From an uncultured Oscillibacter sp. (GTDB lineage Bacteria; Bacillota; Clostridia; Oscillospirales; Oscillospiraceae), in the NCBI GenBank assembly GCA_904393855.1, contig CAJFNE010000182.1:1-6554 (forward strand): a stretch of 6,554 nt of DNA, written 5' to 3'. Of this stretch, positions 4,989 to 6,554 are shown piece by piece; the first letter of the stretch is position 1, and every line of letters begins with the position of its first letter. Position numbers and translations under genes: made by a program. The notes under the pieces were generated by a model, which was given only the letters and a program-made list of their open reading frames with translations, was not told the origin of the DNA and made no database searches.

Positions 4989-6007
4989 TTCGCGGCCGCC
5001 TCCTTCTTCTCGGACTTTACCACGCCGAAGCGGGTGGGCTTGGTATACTTGTCAATCAGGGGCACCAGCAGGTTCATCACCATGATGGAGTAGCACACGC
5101 CCTCGTTGTAAGAGCCAAAGTACCGGATCAACACGGTGAACACTCCGCAGCCGATGCCGTAGATCACCTGTCCCTTCTTGGTGACGGGGGAGGTGGTGTA
5201 GTCGGTGGCCATGAAGATGGCGCCCAGGAACAGGCCGCCGCCCAGCACGTTGTACAGCATCCACTGGGTGCCCGTGCCGTAGGTGGGGAACAGGAAGGTC
5301 AGCACCGCCACGGTGGCGATGTAGCACACCGGGATCTGCCAGCCGATGACCTTGCGCCACAGGAGGTACGCAAAGCCCACCAGCAGCGCCACCGCGGAGA
5401 CCTCGCCCATGGAGCCGGGCAGGCCCGTGCCGGTGAACATGCTGGTCAGGTCATAGGTGCTCAGGACCTCCTCAAAGGCACCCTGCTTCATCATGGCCAG
5501 AGGGGTCGCGGTGGTCACCACGTCCGCGGTGGAGCCCAGCAGGGGGATGGAGCCCGCGGTGGGGTCCGCCCAGGAGGTCATGGTGCCGGCATAGCTGGCC
5601 ACCAGCATGGCGCGGCCCGCCAGAGCCGGGTTCAGGAAGTTCTTACCAATGCCGCCGAAGAGCTGCTTCACCACGATGATGGAGAAGAAGTCGCCAATGA
5701 CGATCATCCAGTAGTCCATCTGCACCGGGCAGACAAAGGCCAGCAGCATGCCGGTGACCACGGCGGAGAGATCGCCGATGGAGTCGGGCTTCTTCATGAG
5801 CTTGCGGTACAGCCACTCCCAAAAGACGCAGGCCACCACGGACACAGCGGTCAGCAGCAGCGCCCGGAGGCCGAAGCTGATGCACGCGAACAGCAGCGCG
5901 GGCAGCATGGCGATGATCACATCCAGCATGATGGAGCGGGTGGTCTCATGGCTCCGAATATGGGGGGAGGATGTGGCAATCAGTTTGAGATTCTTGTAAT
6001 CGGTCAT
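4985..6007 (-). CDS. rnfD: Rnf complex membrane subunit RnfD, covalent FMN-binding
   Basis: This 340-residue polytopic membrane protein is homologous to NqrB. Conserved landmarks are SSPH near the N-terminus (13-16), the IGKNFLNPALAGRAML block (120-135), and ATDYTTSPVTKKGQVIYG (267-284). The flavinylation motif reads D162-V-V-T-T-A-T168, placing FMN on Thr168; the usual Gly is Thr here, a position that varies in RnfD. The C-terminus (KSEKKEAAAK) is short and charged. The ATG at 6007 overlaps the rnfC stop by ATGA, with AAGGAGG about 10 bases upstream. It likely helps form the ion path and moves electrons between the RnfA/E core, RnfG and RnfC. Confidence 0.97.
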   Translation of the reverse strand: MTDYKNLKLIATSSPHIRSHETTRSIMLDVIIAMLPALLFACISFGLRALLLTAVSVVACVFWEWLYRKLMKKPDSIGDLSAVVTGMLLAFVCPVQMDYWMIVIGDFFSIIVVKQLFGGIGKNFLNPALAGRAMLVASYAGTMTSWADPTAGSIPLLGSTADVVTTATPLAMMKQGAFEEVLSTYDLTSMFTGTGLPGSMGEVSAVALLVGFAYLLWRKVIGWQIPVCYIATVAVLTFLFPTYGTGTQWMLYNVLGGGLFLGAIFMATDYTTSPVTKKGQVIYGIGCGVFTVLIRYFGSYNEGVCYSIMVMNLLVPLIDKYTKPTRFGVVKSEKKEAAAK

Positions 6008-6554
6008 TTGTTTACGGCCTCCTTCTGCTCTTGTGCAGCCTTCTTAGCCTCAGCGGCGGCCTTGTCGGCGGCAGCCTTGTCCTTCACCAGCTGCTTGCCG
6101 GTCTTGAACATGTGGGTCAGATGCATCCGGGCCGGACAGACGTAGGAACAGGCGCCGCACTCCATGCAGTCCATGATGTGGGCGGCGTTCAGCTCCTCCA
6201 CCATTCCCTTGGACGCATACTGATACAGGAACAGGGGCTCCAGGTGCATCGGGCAGGCGGCCACGCACTTGCCGCAGCGGATGCACTGGGGGTGCTCCAC
6301 CGTCTGCTCCTCACGCTCGCAGAAAGCCAGCATGGCGCCGGTGCCCTTGCCCACGGGGACGTCGGCGGTGTACTGGGCCATGCCCATCATAGGACCGCCG
6401 GCAATGATCTTAAAGGTGCCGTCCTTCAGTCCGCCGCAGAAGTCGAACAGGAGGGAGACCGGGGTGCCGATGGGGCACTCCACGTTCTTGGGCTCCACCA
6501 CGCCGGAGCCGGAGACCGTGACGATCTTCTTCACCACGGGCATGCCCTGGGTGA
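6004..6554 (-). CDS. rnfC: Rnf complex subunit RnfC, C-terminal part (N-terminus outside the window)
   Basis: Only the last 182 residues are present; the frame is open to the window edge and reads TQGMPVVKK, so the ATG at 6543 is internal. RnfC is the peripheral cytoplasmic subunit that binds FMN and NAD(H) in its N-terminal part and reduces NAD+. The visible part holds the SLBB-like region with the KIIAGGPMMG signature. Two [4Fe-4S] motifs follow: C-IR-C-GK-C-VAA-CP and C-ME-C-GA-C-SYV-CP. Numbered from Met6543 these are Cys87-97 and Cys126-136. A Lys/Ala/Glu-rich tail of about 26 residues follows, as in many RnfC. The stop overlaps the rnfD start. The operon promoter must lie upstream of the window. 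Confidence 0.97.
   Translation of the reverse strand, partial: TQGMPVVKKIVTVSGSGVVEPKNVECPIGTPVSLLFDFCGGLKDGTFKIIAGGPMMGMAQYTADVPVGKGTGAMLAFCEREEQTVEHPQCIRCGKCVAACPMHLEPLFLYQYASKGMVEELNAAHIMDCMECGACSYVCPARMHLTHMFKTGKQLVKDKAAADKAAAEAKKAAQEQKEAVNK

Noticed and set aside
1384..6554. A functional folate-Rnf system, as in acetogens where THF and Rnf both serve energy metabolism
   Set aside because: folT has its own promoter, riboswitch and terminator and is insulated from rnf. Adjacency alone does not support a joint system, and no Wood-Ljungdahl gene is in the window.

Overview
The window is GC-rich and reads as one chromosomal segment of an anaerobic Firmicute. The likeliest source is a Clostridia member of the Oscillospiraceae type. 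This rests on a complete-order Rnf cluster, an hrcA-grpE heat-shock start with a CIRCE operator, a tetrahydrofolate-riboswitch-controlled ECF folate transporter gene, and strong AAGGAGG ribosome binding sites. All genes are on the minus strand, so transcription runs from high to low coordinates. The taxonomic call is inference from gene content and protein flavour, not from a search.

Region 1 (6554 down to 2158) is an rnf operon in the order rnfC (N-terminus outside the window), rnfD, rnfG, rnfE, rnfA, rnfB. It ends in a hairpin terminator at 2158-2191. The products form the membrane ferredoxin:NAD+ oxidoreductase. RnfB and RnfC carry iron-sulfur clusters, RnfD and RnfG carry covalent FMN, and RnfA and RnfE form the membrane core with a cluster between them. 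Electron flow from ferredoxin to NAD+ is coupled to Na+ or H+ export. Start/stop overlaps (ATGA) and gaps of 15-16 bases tie the genes together.

Region 2 (2153 down to 1271) is a self-contained folate uptake unit. It has a good sigma-A promoter (TTGCAT, 17 bases, TATAAT), a THF riboswitch aptamer at 2005-2112, an expression platform that can hide the Shine-Dalgarno, an ECF-type substrate-binding (S) gene best called folT, and a perfect-palindrome terminator at 1271-1308.

Region 3 (1190 down to 1) starts the heat-shock operon. A promoter carries a perfect CIRCE element, followed by hrcA with a GTG start and then the first 15 codons of grpE, which overlaps hrcA by ATGA.

The real anomaly is the rnfA/rnfB junction near 3092-3097. 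The conserved end of RnfA runs directly into the conserved start of RnfB in another frame. There is no rnfA stop codon and no canonical rnfB start codon between them. As written, RnfA gains a 67-residue nonsense tail and RnfB has only an internal GTG. This looks like a small deletion, real or a sequencing/assembly error. I see no mobile element, CRISPR, tRNA or rRNA, and no clearly undescribed system.
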